DNA of 64,000 nt from Owenia fusiformis. Taxonomy: Eukaryota; Annelida; Polychaeta; Sabellida; Oweniidae. The stretch lies in the NCBI GenBank assembly GCA_903813345.2, contig CAIIXF020000012.1:30901001-30965000 (forward strand). The letters are read 5' to 3'. Of this stretch, positions 35,969 through 48,717 are shown piece after piece. Both the position numbers and the translations under genes were made by a program. Every line of letters begins with the position of its first letter. The first letter of the stretch is position 1. The notes beneath the pieces were generated by a model. It had not been told where the DNA came from. It was given only the letters and a program-made list of their open reading frames with translations, and ran no database searches.

Positions 35969-37408
35969 TTATACATGCCTAACCATCGACAACATACAGT
36001 GACAAGATATACCATTGTACACTTTAGGTGTACGATGTTACTATTGACTGATTCTGAAGCGAAAACGAGTATGATGTAGGCTAGATTGTGGTTTTGAAAA
36101 ATTAATTTGAGGAGTACACAAAGGATTTCATGTTTGATTTCGTGTGTATTGGATTTGGAAGACATTTACCTTTCTAATTTTCGAGCAGTGCTCGATTTTT
36201 TTCGCTGTTAATCTTCCCATGCAATTGGTCGGTTGGAAAAATGTGTTTTACATATTTCCTTTGGTCATTTTCTCCCCTGTCGTCTAAAAGTGCTGAATAT
36301 TTTTATGAGAATATGTTTCTTTCAACTACACAATTTAAGACAGTTGAAGGTTTTAAAAATATTCATGTAATATTTGGAATAATTTAAAAATCAAAAATGT
36401 ACGTTGTCATCTCCAATGTATGTTGTCCCTGTAATTCAAATGTAAACAATGCAATGATTTAATTAACGCATTAAGGGTTTTATGAGTAACAAGTGATGTT
36501 CAACGAACATGTTCATTTATCCCTGGTACAGATAAACAGGTAAAAGTGATTTTTTACCTCTTGTTGAATGCTATTTTATTTTACGAAAGTGTTGATATGG
36601 TGATTAATTTTTGACCATGGGGTGTTATCTTCCAACCTCTTTGACCCATCAGCGTCGGTACGTTATGTTATGTTGCACTTTAAATAATTTTAATAATCTT
36701 AAGGAGTTCATGGAGAGATCTATACTAGCTAATCGAAGATGACTTTCGAAATCCAGTTTATGCTATATCTGGAAAGTGCAGAGGTTCAATGTAGTTCAAT
36801 CAAGTTGAATTAGTAATACTGGATTGTTCCGTTTCAGTTTTAAATGAATCTGATCCTCTGTCCCTTAATATTATGAAAAATACGTTGTCTACATAAGGGT
36901 CAACTGTGAATTCAGATATGTAAGTTCAATGGAACACGTACATTGAGATGACAACGTACACTTCTGATTTTTTTATTTTTACTATTTTAGCAAAAACAAG
37001 AATATTTATTAAATCTTCAACCGACCTTTATTGTGTAACTTTGGGAAACTTATTCTCATAAAAATAATTGACACTCTTAGGCGACAGGGGAAAAAATGAC
37101 CAAAGGAAATGTGAAAAAACCAACATTTTCCAACCGATCATTGTTGGTGGGTAGATTTGCTACGAAAAAACACGAACACTTACCGAAAATCTTTTCACAG
37201 AATTAGAAAGGTAAATGTCTTCCAAATCGAATACACACAAAGTTAAACATAAAATCCCTTAAGTATTCCTCAGATTAATTTTTAAAACCTACACCACACC
37301 CACATCATCGTTTTTGTTTCATATCAATTAGAATAGTGACACCGTACATCTAAAGTGTACGACGGTATATTTTGTCACTGAACGTTGTCGATGGTTAGGT
37401 GTGTTATA
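35969..37408. mobile_element. 1.44-kb fold-back element
   Basis: Arms of about 460 bp: GCCTAACCATCGACAAC near 35977 is inverted at about 37380-37400, and ATTTACCTTTCTAATTTT at 36166 is inverted at about 37200. ACGTTGTCATCTCAATG pairs at the inner edge (36400 with 36945). The centre (36430-36930) shows no frame. Boundaries are approximate. Confidence 0.7.
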
Positions 37409-38530
37409 CAGAGAGGGGAAGTTAAATTAGCCCTATTTTGAAAAATATTTAATGTGAAAATTATTCTCCCCTCAGTAGCATTTTTTCCTAAATGAAGGTG
37501 TAAGAAATATAGTTGTTCCTTAAAGTCAATTCTACTGCTATAGATAAGATTCACTAGAATTTCCTTATACCAGTTTCTAAGAACCATAAAAACCTATTAA
37601 GGTGAAGAGTTTAGATAGCCTTTGAGAGATTATAGTCACCTACAGTAATAAATTGAGTTATAAATAAAAAATATGGGTTTATCAGATGTTATAATGTATA
37701 ATTACACAAACCATTAATCAACTCGTTGAAAATATGCCAGAATAAAATGTGATCTGACTGTATTTGTCTTTAATTTGGGGCTACTTAATTTGATGATCTT
37801 GTGTTCTTGTGTTTTTGGGTCTATTGGTCTCTATTTAATTTCAAGTGTCCCAGATATCCTGCTGCCTTACCGAATTCAAGATACTCATTGTCAGTGTTGT
37901 TGATGAACAATTTCTTCAATATTTCTTGTTTATATAAAAGTCTTCAATATTTCCTGTTGGTTCGGTTCTATAAATTTAAACAGCCCTGCCATCTTGGTAG
38001 CTTTCTTATAACTGGAATTACTCTGAACGAAATATATGTTGAATACCCAGGGATTTTGTTGACTATTTAATTTAGCAATTTTGATGATTCTCCCAAATTC
38101 GCCAATTTAAAACCCTCGCTAAATTAAAGACAAATACAGTAAACTGTCAAATAACCACATTGATCCTTTGAAAAAATAAAATTTAATTCAACTAATTCTT
38201 CCAACCTCATTTGAATTTCAATTATCTTTAAAATTCTTAATATAAAAGTTATACAGTAACTTGGTTTTTGATTTTTGTAAGTTTTTCTTAAAATTATTTT
38301 ACTGTAGGACAACTATTTACGTGTGTGAAAAGAACAATTTTTTTCCCAGTGTTACCATTAATTTCATATATTGTTACCATCCATTGCTTATCTTGTTATC
38401 ATTGATTTCACTAACCCACCTATCTCCTTTTTATGAAACATATCTTTAAATTAAAATCTGATTCAAAAAACTATTTTAAGTTATCACATAATTCATATGT
38501 ATTTTTCCTATTGTTATGACATCATGATTT

Positions 38531-38915
38531 CCATGGTTACAATGATAGAAATTCTAACAACAAGGAATGCTCTGTTCATTTGTTCCAGAGAGACATCATC
38601 ACAAGAATTTATGAAGTGAGAAACTCCTAAATCTAGGTCTTAAGAGAACATCATATTTCCATGGTTACGATGATAGAAATTCTAACAACAAGGAATGCTC
38701 TGTTCATTTGTTCCAGAGAGACATCATCACAAGAATTTATGAAGTGAGAAACTCCTAAATCTAGGTCTTAAGAGAACATCATATTTCCATGGTTACAATG
38801 ATAGAAATTCTAACAACAAGGAATGCTCTGTTCGTTTGTTCCAGAGACATCATCACAAGACTTTATGAAGTGAGAAACTCCTAAATCTAGATCTTCATAT
38901 TTCCATGGTTACAAG
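38531..38915. repeat. 128-bp tandem repeat, three copies
   Basis: CCATGGTTACAATGATAGAA starts at 38531, 38659 and 38787, with a partial fourth at 38902. Confidence 0.95.
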
Positions 38916-39107
38916 AATGAATTCAGGGATTTATGTAGCTAAAATGTCCCATTACCATACGCAACAATTACTGTTGATGTACATCACCAGAAATGTCCAT
39001 GTTGCATAGGAAAAACATATTGTTACTGGTCAGCAATGTGATACTAATGAGCTGGCCTCAAATCCTTGGCAAAATCACTACCGTTTGTAAAACTGACAAA
39101 TACCAAT

Positions 39108-41124
39108 CTATTCCTCAAATCTATACTTTGTATCTTTATATCCCTTGTACATTTTCTTGTATTTCAGACCTGTTACTATGGTATCACGACCAGGGAAGGC
39201 AGTTTTCCCATCCTTAAAAAATCCTTTTGTTTCTTCTGTGAAACGAATGTAATCTTTTTGAATATACAGATTTTTAGGCAAATCCAAGTTCGCTAGTTCG
39301 TCATATTTTGTGGTGTCACGAATCTCAGTGTTGAAATATTTTACGACATCTGATAATGTTATCAGTTGGTTTAGTTCATAGTTTGGGATGTCATGCTCAA
39401 AGGCATCTATACATTTTGTCAGCAACTGAAAACACAGAATAGAAATATAAGTAAAAATGCAAAAACATTTTCCTGATATCATGATAATACTGGTGATCTA
39501 GAAACAATGGCTTCTTGTAATGCAAATTGAAATCTACATTTGTATTTAATATTTCTTGACAATAGATAAAGATGTGGCTGCCACTGTGAAATGAGGTCAG
39601 CTTTTGAGTCACTTCATATTGGCAATATTATGGCAGTACAATTGTACATACAGATATTTTGGAAATTCAATAATTTCAACTCAGTTGGTGGGGTAAAAAT
39701 TTCAGGCCCGTAGCAGTGGGGGTTGCATGCAGTTTTTCACCATTCTGAGCATTTTCAAGTGATTTGGGGCCAAAGTTGTCACTACAAGCCTGAATTTGCC
39801 ATGATTGCTGTAGGACAGCTTGATAGACAGAAACAAAACTTCAATACATGTATCTCACCCCTTCAAGACCTAAAACAACAGACAGCAAAACTCTCAAATA
39901 AGTCATATAAACAAAAGACAGAACCAAAAGTACCTTAACTTTTTTAGACTGATCTCCAATGACTGTATTGTGGGTCATGTCTCCTCCAAAAACATCTGTT
40001 GCAATTGTATTCACTCGCTGCTCAACATCAGAGGGTGGAGTATAGCCATGGGTTGTTTTCACAGACCTACAATGGATTACATACAGTTTAACCTGTCTTA
40101 GTGAACACCTCTCTAGTGAACATTTGTGTCTAGAGAACTCCCCTCTGAGCACATACTCCACTGACTTCTGTATAAAATTGCCTCTGTAGTAACATCTACC
40201 TACAGTGAACACATTTTTTACTGTTCATGTTCACTTTAATTCACATTTAATTTTTGGTTATTTTCAGAGCTGCTTTCAACATTAAGCTAAAACAACATTC
40301 TGATTTAGGCTACCTAATGCTCGAAATGGACTCTCATTTATCACTAGACAAAACATGTTCCTAGTCAGTGCATTTACCAAGTAAAGGAATGAATTTTGCC
40401 TAAGATGAAGAATGTGCAGTAAAACCTATCCAAGTGGAACACCATTGGTACCTCTAAAAAAGTGTTCCACTTGAGGGGTGTTCCACTTACAGAGGTTTAT
40501 TTTGAATTAAGTCACTAACACAGGTGTTTCACTTTACAGGTTTCACTGAACCCCTTCTTATTCTCCCCTTTGTAAACTATATTTCATAAATTCATTACAA
40601 TAGAAAACTTTTATTTTCAAGACATTTTAAAGGGGCAACGAGGATTGGTCAATATTTGGCTTAACACCTTCTTTCACATATGTATAAAATATCAATTTTA
40701 GCATAAAGAAGTGTAAATTCAGTTCAAAGCTTCTATAAAGGGAGTCCCACTTATAGATTTTTAAGATTCACCACGTTTCAAGACTAGAGGAACATCAGCT
40801 GAAATAATGTTCATCCAGGTGGTTTCGTTGTAGATAATAAAAATATATCTTAGTTTTGATGAAATATCCAAACTTAAATATATTTTGACACTGGTCCATG
40901 ATCGTTGAATGGCCCCTCTGCACTAATTGTTACACCTTTAACATACAATCTAGGAAAAGAAATGGAGTATCGACTTACGTTTTTCTTGTAAGTGTTTGAA
41001 CAGCATTGTCGACATTTGGTCCATCTTCCTGAGTATTATGACCACGTGTTTCGATGATTTCATCAACATTTTCCTTCTTTTTACGCGACCAGAATGCGTA
41101 GTTCCTGCTTATTGATAGTAGTTT
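39108..41124 (-). CDS. MRPL50: mitochondrial ribosomal protein L50, start not resolved
   Basis: Mitoribosome large-subunit protein. Exons on the minus strand: 41124-40979, 40066-39934, 39425-39108; phases agree, 198 residues plus an unseen N-terminal exon ending in phase 0. Matches to the family: NYAFWSRKKKE near the presequence, GYTPPSDVEQRV, FEHDIPNYELNQL, VVKYFNTEI and LPKNLYI, in human order. The C-terminus is about 40 residues longer than human (TAFPGRDTIVTGLKYKKMYK), a form I believe occurs in other invertebrates. The first exon should encode the mitochondrial targeting start. A candidate ATG lies near 41247-41255 but no donor fits, and a MITE separates it from sequence further upstream. 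Confidence 0.87.
40084..40224. mobile_element. CAGTTTAACCTGTCTTAGTG element
   Basis: Variant of the CAGTAAAACCT family with GAACACCTCTCTAGTGAAC inside, in MRPL50 intron DNA just upstream of the middle exon; subfamily of the 47090 copy. Confidence 0.55.
40417..40548. mobile_element. CAGTAAAACCT family element, 132 bp
   Basis: CAGTAAAACCTATCCAAGTGG to TTTACAGGTTTCACTG in the MRPL50 intron. Flanking TA not clear. Confidence 0.65.
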
Positions 41125-41260
41125 CTGAAATCAAATATTTGCACAGCAAGTATAGACGATAAAGATTATTTAGTCGTTAGTGCAATAAGTCTGTGCCCTT
41201 TAGTAATTTGAGGTTTATCCGCCATGTTATTTTCAGAATTAACATGGTAGAGACGGGTAA

Positions 41261-41733
41261 CGGGTACCTAACATTCTTACCAGGGTTGGGAATTTTACAG
41301 ATTTGTTTAAAATCTAATAGAAATCACGATTCTAGAAAACAATCAATATCCTGTCAATCACTCAGACAATAAATCAAGCAGGAAGCGTCATTGTACATGT
41401 AAACTGTGTAAAATGTTAACCACTTAGGACTTCTGCATTCAGTTCGTTTCATGTTCCTGTTTATTCAGATCGAGATGATATCTACATGTAGTGTAACCAG
41501 GTAACCATTTAGTTTTTTTGACATTGATAAAGTAGCCCATTATTTAAAAAGTGCTCCGTCTCTTAGGCCCTACAGGTTTTTGATAAAAATGATAATGTTT
41601 AAATATCGAGCGTTAGTATACACTTGGGGAGGCTTTGTCTGTTTAGTGCTCGACAGGTCATTTGGCAACTATGTTAGGGGAAAAATGTCCAACTTTGAAA
41701 GTTGGAAACCCGGCTAGGAACGTTAGGTACCCG
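41261..41733. mobile_element. CGGGTACCTAAC MITE
   Basis: Ends CGGGTACCTAACATTC and GAACGTTAGGTACCCG, with inner CCAGGGTTGGGAA / TTGGAAACCCGGCTAGG also inverted. 473 bp. Confidence 0.6.
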
Positions 41734-42449
41734 GTCACTTGGTCAAAGTGATGTGATATCCCATCATGGGCTCTATCGTGGTAGAGCCCATGATCCCATC
41801 AATGGGTCATTATATTGTAGGAATTTTTAAATCCCCCTGAGTAATACTTGGGCCTGTGAAACGTTTATTTTACAGGATTTAATGTTATTTCATCTTTATT
41901 TCATGTTTTGTGCACTGTAATTGATAAACCTTAATAGTAAAGTGTGTATATGCAGTTAGTCAGGTAGGCACTTGGATGTTTACTTGATCAGCAAGCTGGG
42001 TTGGAATAAATTAGCATAATTAAGCACCCAGCAACCAGTGATCAGCCAATCAGATGGCTTCATTTGAATTTACCGCCAACTTAAGTTGTATTTTCCCATG
42101 ATGCAACCTGAGATGGCTAGGATAATAGCGTGAGAAAGTGACCTGTAAATCAGAGTAAACCAAGACTTTGCAGAGGAAAGATCTCGTCAGTTTGTATCAT
42201 TTTATGTGGTAGCGTGTTCGATGTGAACTGCGAACTATATTACATGATATTTGGATTATTTGCTGACATTATTTGCTGCAGTTTTGCGTCCGTTGTGACT
42301 GTGCGAGATACAAGAAGATAACAGCCAGTTTTTGGTGAGTTGGCAATTTGATTATCGAGTTTGACGCCATATTGCTGTCCGCCATTTTGATTTCTTCTTC
42401 CCAGAATTCCCAGCGGTCGGCCATCTTTATTTTTACGAAAGTGAGGTCC

Positions 42450-44300
42450 TTTCAAGAAGTAATTCCTCCTCCGAGTAATTAAGGCTCTTGTCTAATCTCA
42501 GTTTGATTGATATTCGAGAGCCATATCTGCTCCGAGGATTCACTGCTCCGAGTGATTTCTCCTCCAATTATTTAAATGTTATATCTCCTCTGAGTTATAT
42601 TTGGTCCGAGAAGTAGTAGCTCTTGTCTAATCTCAGCTGTGATTGATATTCGAGAGCCATATCTGCTCTGAGGATTGTTAGCTCAGAGTGCTTACTCCTC
42701 GATCTATTCTAGAGTGGAATCTGCTCCGAGGGTTGAGGATACAGCTCCGTCTAATCTCAGTTTAATGATCGATATTCGTGAGTTGCTCCTTCTCCTCCTC
42801 CGAGTTATTGATGATCCGAAATTGATACAAGTTGCTGAACTTGACGTATCCTCCGAGGTGATTTGACTCCTCCAGAAGTTGGATACTGAGGTTACACTAC
42901 CGGAACCAAAGTATTTCTGTGTTGCAAGGTTTACTCTCATTGGAGCCAAGGTTACTCCACCAGTACTAAGGTACTCCACAATCGAGAAGTAGCAGTCTCT
43001 GGTCTAATCTCACCATCTGATTGACATTCCAGAGGTGTTATTTCTCTGTAGAGGGTGAAGAGGTTTCTCCTGTGAAGTGGCAACTCCCTGAGCAGAGGAT
43101 ACTCCCGGAGTCTGGACTCCTTCCAAGAGACAGTGTGAGAGAGGTTGAGCAGAAGTTATTATAGAGACGAGAAGACTCCCGGTGCGGAAGGTACTCCCAA
43201 TAGCCAGGATTGCGATCAGGAGCAGAGGTTTCTCCAGAGACGAGACAACTCCTGGAGTGGAAGGTACTCCAATAGCTAGGGTCTCGTACGAAAGAAGAGG
43301 TTTCTCCTGTGAAGTGGCGACTCCCCGAGCAGAAGATACTCCCGGAGCCTGGACCCCTTCCACGAGACAGTTTAATAGAGATAAGAGAACTCCCAGAGAC
43401 GAGGTTACACTTCCAGAACCGCGATACTCCTGGAGCCCTGATTCGTCCGAGGTGAGAAGACTCTGAGGGACATTGGTGTGTGTTTACTGGGAGCAGTCAC
43501 ATCCTAGGTCTTATCTCAGCGGAGCCCCGATTCCTCTGAGACGAGACGACTCTGAGGGACAGCGCAGTGAAATTTATTTGGAGCATTTATAAGGGGCGGG
43601 GTCAAAATATCAATGTTCATATGGAGACGAAAGTAATTTCGTTTGGACAACAACCCCCCCAACCCCCCCCCCCCCCTCTAGACGAAAGCTTAGGTCACTT
43701 CAAAAAAACATTGATTAATAATCGTATCCTATTTGCCGGGTTATTATTACGGTGAATTAACACACGTTCGCAATTTAACTGCATTGAACTCTTCAAAAAG
43801 AGGAGGGAAAAGTACGGAATTTATTTGAAAAATGATCGAATTATCGTCTTTATCTACCGATATTTTGGACCTATCACACAAAAAAGCTCACGAACTATTG
43901 AAAACAAGCCTTTTTATCAGAACATAGCGCCAGAAAAAGTGGGTAAGTCCAATTATTTTTTGTATATTAGATCCAATTATCGATGTTTTTTTGGTCAACG
44001 AAAGTGCCCAAAAACCCCCTCCCCCCTCGCGAAAGTACTTTCGTCTCCATATGAACATCGATATTTTGACCCCGCCCCTAACTTAGGTCTAATCTCAGTT
44101 TTGATTGACATTCCTGAGTTGTTCCTCCTCCATATAGATTCCTATAGAGACGAGAGTAGTTTAGAGTGAAGAAAGCTTCAGAGGAGCAGATCCTCCTCAG
44201 GCCATTTTACCAGTTGGAGCAGAAGGACCTCCTAGAGGGTGAAGAAAGTTCAGACTCCTCCTACAATTATTCAAGAAGGTTATTATTTGTGAGAAGAGGA
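42450..44300. repeat. CTCCGAG / ACTCCCGGAG-rich low-complexity tract
   Basis: Irregular repetition of CTCCGAG, TCTAATCTCAG, ATTGATATTCGAGAGCC and later GAGACGAG and ACTCCCGGAGCCTGGA, without a fixed period, interrupted by a MITE at 43593-44079. GC content is well above the surroundings. Open frames in several phases look compositional. Confidence 0.6.
43593..44079. mobile_element. GGGGCGGGGTCAAAATAT MITE
   Basis: About 55-bp inverted ends: GGGGCGGGGTCAAAATAT to ATATTTTGACCCCGCCCC, including CATATGGAGACGAAAGTA. 487 bp. No clear target duplication. Confidence 0.75.
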
Positions 44301-46292
44301 GTTATTATAAGAGAGAGAAGACTGGAAGAAGCTGTATTGAACAATTACAGAGACATTCAAGCTCTATATAGACATTTTGAAATTATTTGTACCATTATTC
44401 TATGTTGGAATAGATTTTAAAATCCCTGTATATCATTGTTATATTGCCATCTTTGAAAGGTAACTGCCGTACCACCAAACCAGGTCGGCACCCGTGTATA
44501 ACACCTCCAAGATCCCTTATATCTTCCCTGGCCTTTCCTGAAGTTTGCATACAGGGTACTCCTGGGAATCGGCCCGGCGCGACAATATTTATAAGGGTGT
44601 CCATATGAAATCTGTAATTTTGAGATCTAAAGATCTATAAGACTTATATCACTCAGAATAATGAGAATGATCATTTGATGAGAGTGAAACTGAAAATTCC
44701 AAAAATCTTACTTCAATTTGAAATTAGCAATTTTAGAATGCACGTTTGAAACACAACATTTTAAAGTTGCATATATTACAGAAAAATATATTACGAATAA
44801 TAAATCGATAAAAATACGTACATTTGATGCATACTGCTTCCGTAAATGGTGATTTAGTTGAGAAATGTGAGAGAACATAATTTTCATGGAGGCTGACATC
44901 TTGGATTGAAGACGAGGCTACAAAGGGGCTTTTCTCAAAAACAAAATTATTTTATCAAACTATTGATTGATAGTCTGTGATTAATACATTGCAATAGGCA
45001 GATAATTATCTCAATACAAATTTATCAAAATGTATGCGGTAAATTCCCGAATGAATCAATGTTCGTCAATGGAAAGCCTAATATGTCAATTGTTCAATTT
45101 GTTGTGATGAGATTTTCCCTATGAAAACTTCACTTCCGGTTGCGATTTTCAAAATAAAAATAAAATTTTCAAGATCGATTTCAGTGATATTACCAACTCC
45201 ACATTTATCGAAAATTAAACTCAGGTAAGAATACGTTATTATGACATGAATGCTGCACACTGTCAGATTCAAACAGTCAAGGGAAGTTCATCAATCATCA
45301 CAGATAGTTGGGGCTAGGCTAGTCCAACAACATTAGACCTAGCCTGGGCCTCGTTTCTTATCTGACATGTCTTATGGCCCCGGCTAGGTCTAACTTCCAT
45401 GATGATTTTGCCCTTGATGCGATCATTTAATCGTTCAGCAGGTTTCGACATGCGGAACTAATTAAGGACAGGGTGCATGTTGGGAAATTTTCTGCATTCC
45501 TCAATTGAGTCACATGTTATTTTTCAAACAAGAATAACTCCTTCCCCAAATTGTCTACATCTTCCAAGTTTGCACAAAGAGTGCACTTATGTGCCCAGAA
45601 AAGCCTTGTGAGAAGGTTTGTTTTGTAAAATGTATAAAAAATGAGAAAATTCAGTGAAAAAAATTTCTGAAAATTTTCTGATTTTTTTCACTGAATTTTC
45701 TCGTTTTTTATACACTTTATCAAAACATCCTTCTCACAAGTCTTTTCTAGGCACATAAGTGCACTCTTTGTGCAAAACTGGAAGATATAGAAAATGTGGG
45801 GAAGGAGTGATTCTTGTTTGAAAAATAACATGTGACTCAATTGAGGAATGCAGAAAATTTCCCATCATGCACCCTGACCTTAAACTCCGAAAACATGGTA
45901 ATATTACATAAAGAATGTGATTCAAGCATGCATACATACCTTATAAATACATACACACCTTCCCGTACCCCCCTTAGACCATATTGATGCATAATTACGA
46001 AAATATTGGAGACAGGTTTGGAATTTTACGAAAATATCGGTCAGCTCCGGTAACATCGAAATTGCAAATCGTATCAGGAATTAACCGTCATTGCGACACT
46101 GCATCAACGAACAGTAGGTTTGCAATTAATAACGATTTTGTGTGTATACAAGCGCTATATAAATCAATCAAAGATACCTGCTATCCTCAAAAATGGCTAT
46201 TTTATCCCGAGTAATCGCGTGATAATTATCAATCTATTTGACAACAATTTCGTTTCAATAGTTTAAATTTTAACCCGGGACGAACAGACACA
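44301..46292. other. gene-free stretch with one MITE
   Basis: No spliced gene recognised; holds the TTAA-flanked element at 45466-45879. A TAAGGGTGTCC-containing GC-richer block at 44455-44600 is unexplained. Confidence 0.4.
45466..45879. mobile_element. TTAA-flanked fold-back MITE, 414 bp
   Basis: TTAA at 45462-45465 and 45880-45883; ends GGACAGGGTGCATG and CATGCACCCTGACC. Arms pair almost to the centre (about 45670). TTAA duplication points to Kolobok or piggyBac mobilisation. A strongly diverged relative lies at about 53700-54110. Confidence 0.8.
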
Positions 46293-46545
46293 ATGAAGGA
46301 CATGCGGAAATGTCATTTTAGAGATTGGTAAGTTTAACCTCATTTTACTTGTATAAATGACCATTTAATACAATAATATTGTGTTGAATCGCTTGATGTT
46401 ATGTGTTTTTATATTGTTGTCAAGTATCAGTTGCATGTTATCGCGGAAAAATGGTTTCGGTGGATCCAAAACTTGCATCAATGGAAAGAATAGTAAAGAG
46501 GTTAAACTCAATAATGGCCCCAAGAAAATTCTTAATAATAAATAA
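46293..46545 (+). CDS. possible 49-residue small protein, two exons
   Basis: ATG at 46293; exon to 46327 with strong donor GATTG|gtaagt; acceptor GTATCAG at 46430; second exon 46431-46545 ends TAA in phase. Product is basic (MKDMRKCHFRDCCMLSRKN start) and not recognised. Support is only splice-site quality and frame, so chance is possible. Confidence 0.22.
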
Positions 46546-47089
46546 CGCCGTTATTGAGTTTAACGACGTTGAACTAGGGCTAGGCTAGATTTTCTTCAGT
46601 TTTTTTTTTTTTACATACTTGGACGTTACTTTCTTCTAAGGCCACTGTATCGTGGCCTTCCAGTAAAGATATATTCCTGCATGAACAACTGGTCATGTCG
46701 TAATCATAAAATTTGAAATCATATGTCCGCCATTTTTCCACATCACAATTTGAATTGCGAGTTTTGGTCTTATTACCTCACCAAAAATTACAAAACACAC
46801 ATAAAGTGATCAGTGTATTAGTTCACATCTGTTCTGGATCGCTAACTTAGAATTTACAGCCAGTTACTAATTTCAGACTAAAAGCTTCGCATCTTCTTAT
46901 CTGCAATGTAGCAAATCCCATAACATACAGATCTACAGGGATCTGAGCATTCAATGATCGACTCGTTGTGAATTTGAAAATTAAATTACATAATTGTATA
47001 CGTATCCATAAATGTTCGATTATTTTGAGCTGTGATGTTTGTATGCATTTTATAATTAAATGTAAATAGTATGTAAATATTGTATACTA

Positions 47090-48513
47090 CAGTAAAACTT
47101 GTCTTCATGAACACCTCTTTGGTGAACACCTGTCTCTAGTGGACGCCCTCCAGGGTTCGAACTTAACTTTCTAGCCTGGTATTGAAAATAGTTACCTGAG
47201 ATTTGTTCTAGGTAACTAAATACCAAAGTAAGGTAGTTATTATTACCGCTTGAAATTGTTATTATCGCGATAAAAGTTTTCCTTGACACTATATACAATA
47301 AACAAGTCTATTGATCTGTTGATCTATTATCATGATAACATTCGAAACTTAAGGTCTTGTTTTCAAAAATAGTACTAAAACATATATCTACCATCTATCA
47401 TGTCTAGCTCAGATTGGACCGAGGGCCTGTGCAAGGCATGGTACTCAGATCTTTACAAATAGCCAGTTGTGAGCAATAATCAGTTCCCTACCTTAAGTTC
47501 AGTTTTAATTTTAATAGATCAGATGGGAGAACATTACAGGCTATAAAGCCTCCACCCCTCCTAAACTTGATGATTAGTCATGTGATCAGATTAAACTATA
47601 ATAGACCAATCATGTGGTATAAACATTTAAATTCAAATTTCCCACTATAAACATTCCTAAGTGAAAGGTCAGACTGCATGGTAAAATGGGAATTGCAAAT
47701 TTTGTTGAAGGGGGTGAAACCAATAGACTAGATGCGAATAGAAATAATCCTGATTAACGTCATTAAATATTCAAAATTTAGTCAAAGTGATGTCATATTT
47801 GAAATCTACATGTAAAAGTACATCTAGATAAATGGTTTCGAAAATTGTTTATCAACATAAAAAACTATAAAAACTATTAGATGCATAAGGGTTATATAAA
47901 AATTGAGCCACTAAAACAGATGTAATTTAAGTTAAAGGGAACTTTCTACTATACCCGCCATGTTATCTGACCAAAACGAGCCACCTGGTGGCGAAACTGG
48001 TAACTACCTACTCGCATCTGCGTTATTAAGCTACTAGACTAATCTTTTTCTCAATAGATGTCTCCCTTTTTCATACAGGAAGTTAGGCTAGCAACTTCAA
48101 AACGTTCCTTAACAATGCGGTGATTTTACCTCAAAATTGCTTTTGAGAAGTTACAGCTTTCAGCTAAAGTGAAAAAGGATGAAAAGTGTCAAAGAAAAAA
48201 AATTCAAAAATCTATTTCATCACGGCAATGTCGGCATATTTTCATTTGAGAAATTGAGTTGACGATCATTTGGAGTTCTTCCCATAAAGCAGGTAACTAT
48301 TTTCGTTACTTGGGCATGTTGCTAGGTAACGATTTTGGAAAATGAAGGAACGAATCGTTACTTCCGCAACGCTAATTTCGAACCCTGCCCTCCACAAAAA
48401 CTCTATTGATTTCTGTATAAATTATGCTCTCTGTAATGAACAGCTACTTAGCCTACCTCCAGTAAACACATTTTCATGGCTCCATAGGTGTTCACTGTAC
48501 ACAGGTTTTACTG
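47090..48513. mobile_element. CAGTAAAACTT element with TA flanks, interrupted
   Basis: Starts CAGTAAAACTTGTCTTCATG and ends GTACACAGGTTTTACTG, TA on both sides, Tc1/mariner-like target. Split by the 1.2-kb element at 47151-48387; without it the host copy is about 180 bp. Confidence 0.75.
47151..48387. mobile_element. CAGGGTTCGAA element, 1237 bp, 5-bp target duplication
   Basis: Ends CAGGGTTCGAACTTAAC and GCTAATTTCGAACCCTG; CCCTC is duplicated (47146-47150, 48388-48392). Removing it rejoins the host repeat. Inner GGTAACTA words recur inverted. No transposase frame recognised. Confidence 0.8.
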
Positions 48514-48717
48514 TATTTATAACTTTCACTGCTATTTTATTACTATATCTAGTATTTTTTTGTTATTAGAGTACCCATCTGAACTTAATGCTGAATCATC
48601 ATATCATGGGCTTTGATCATATGTAACAAAATTGCTGTGACATCATCATGCCGTGACACAATGCTGTGATATCACTTTGTTGTGACATCATTATAGTGAT
48701 TTTACGGACATCTTGAG

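Larger units (their letters stand above)
35674..39107. other. gene-free stretch upstream of LRR gene
   Basis: Promoter side of the LRR gene, then a large palindrome (35969-37408) and a 128-bp tandem repeat. No coding pattern recognised. Confidence 0.45.

Noticed and set aside
42675-43466. Arg/Glu/Pro-rich frames on both strands
   Set aside because: Compositional frames in the CTCCGAG-rich tract with no splice logic or family resemblance.
44455-44600. tRNA-derived SINE
   Set aside because: A box-B-like GGCCGATTCCC is present on the minus strand but no box A at suitable distance and no tail or target duplication.
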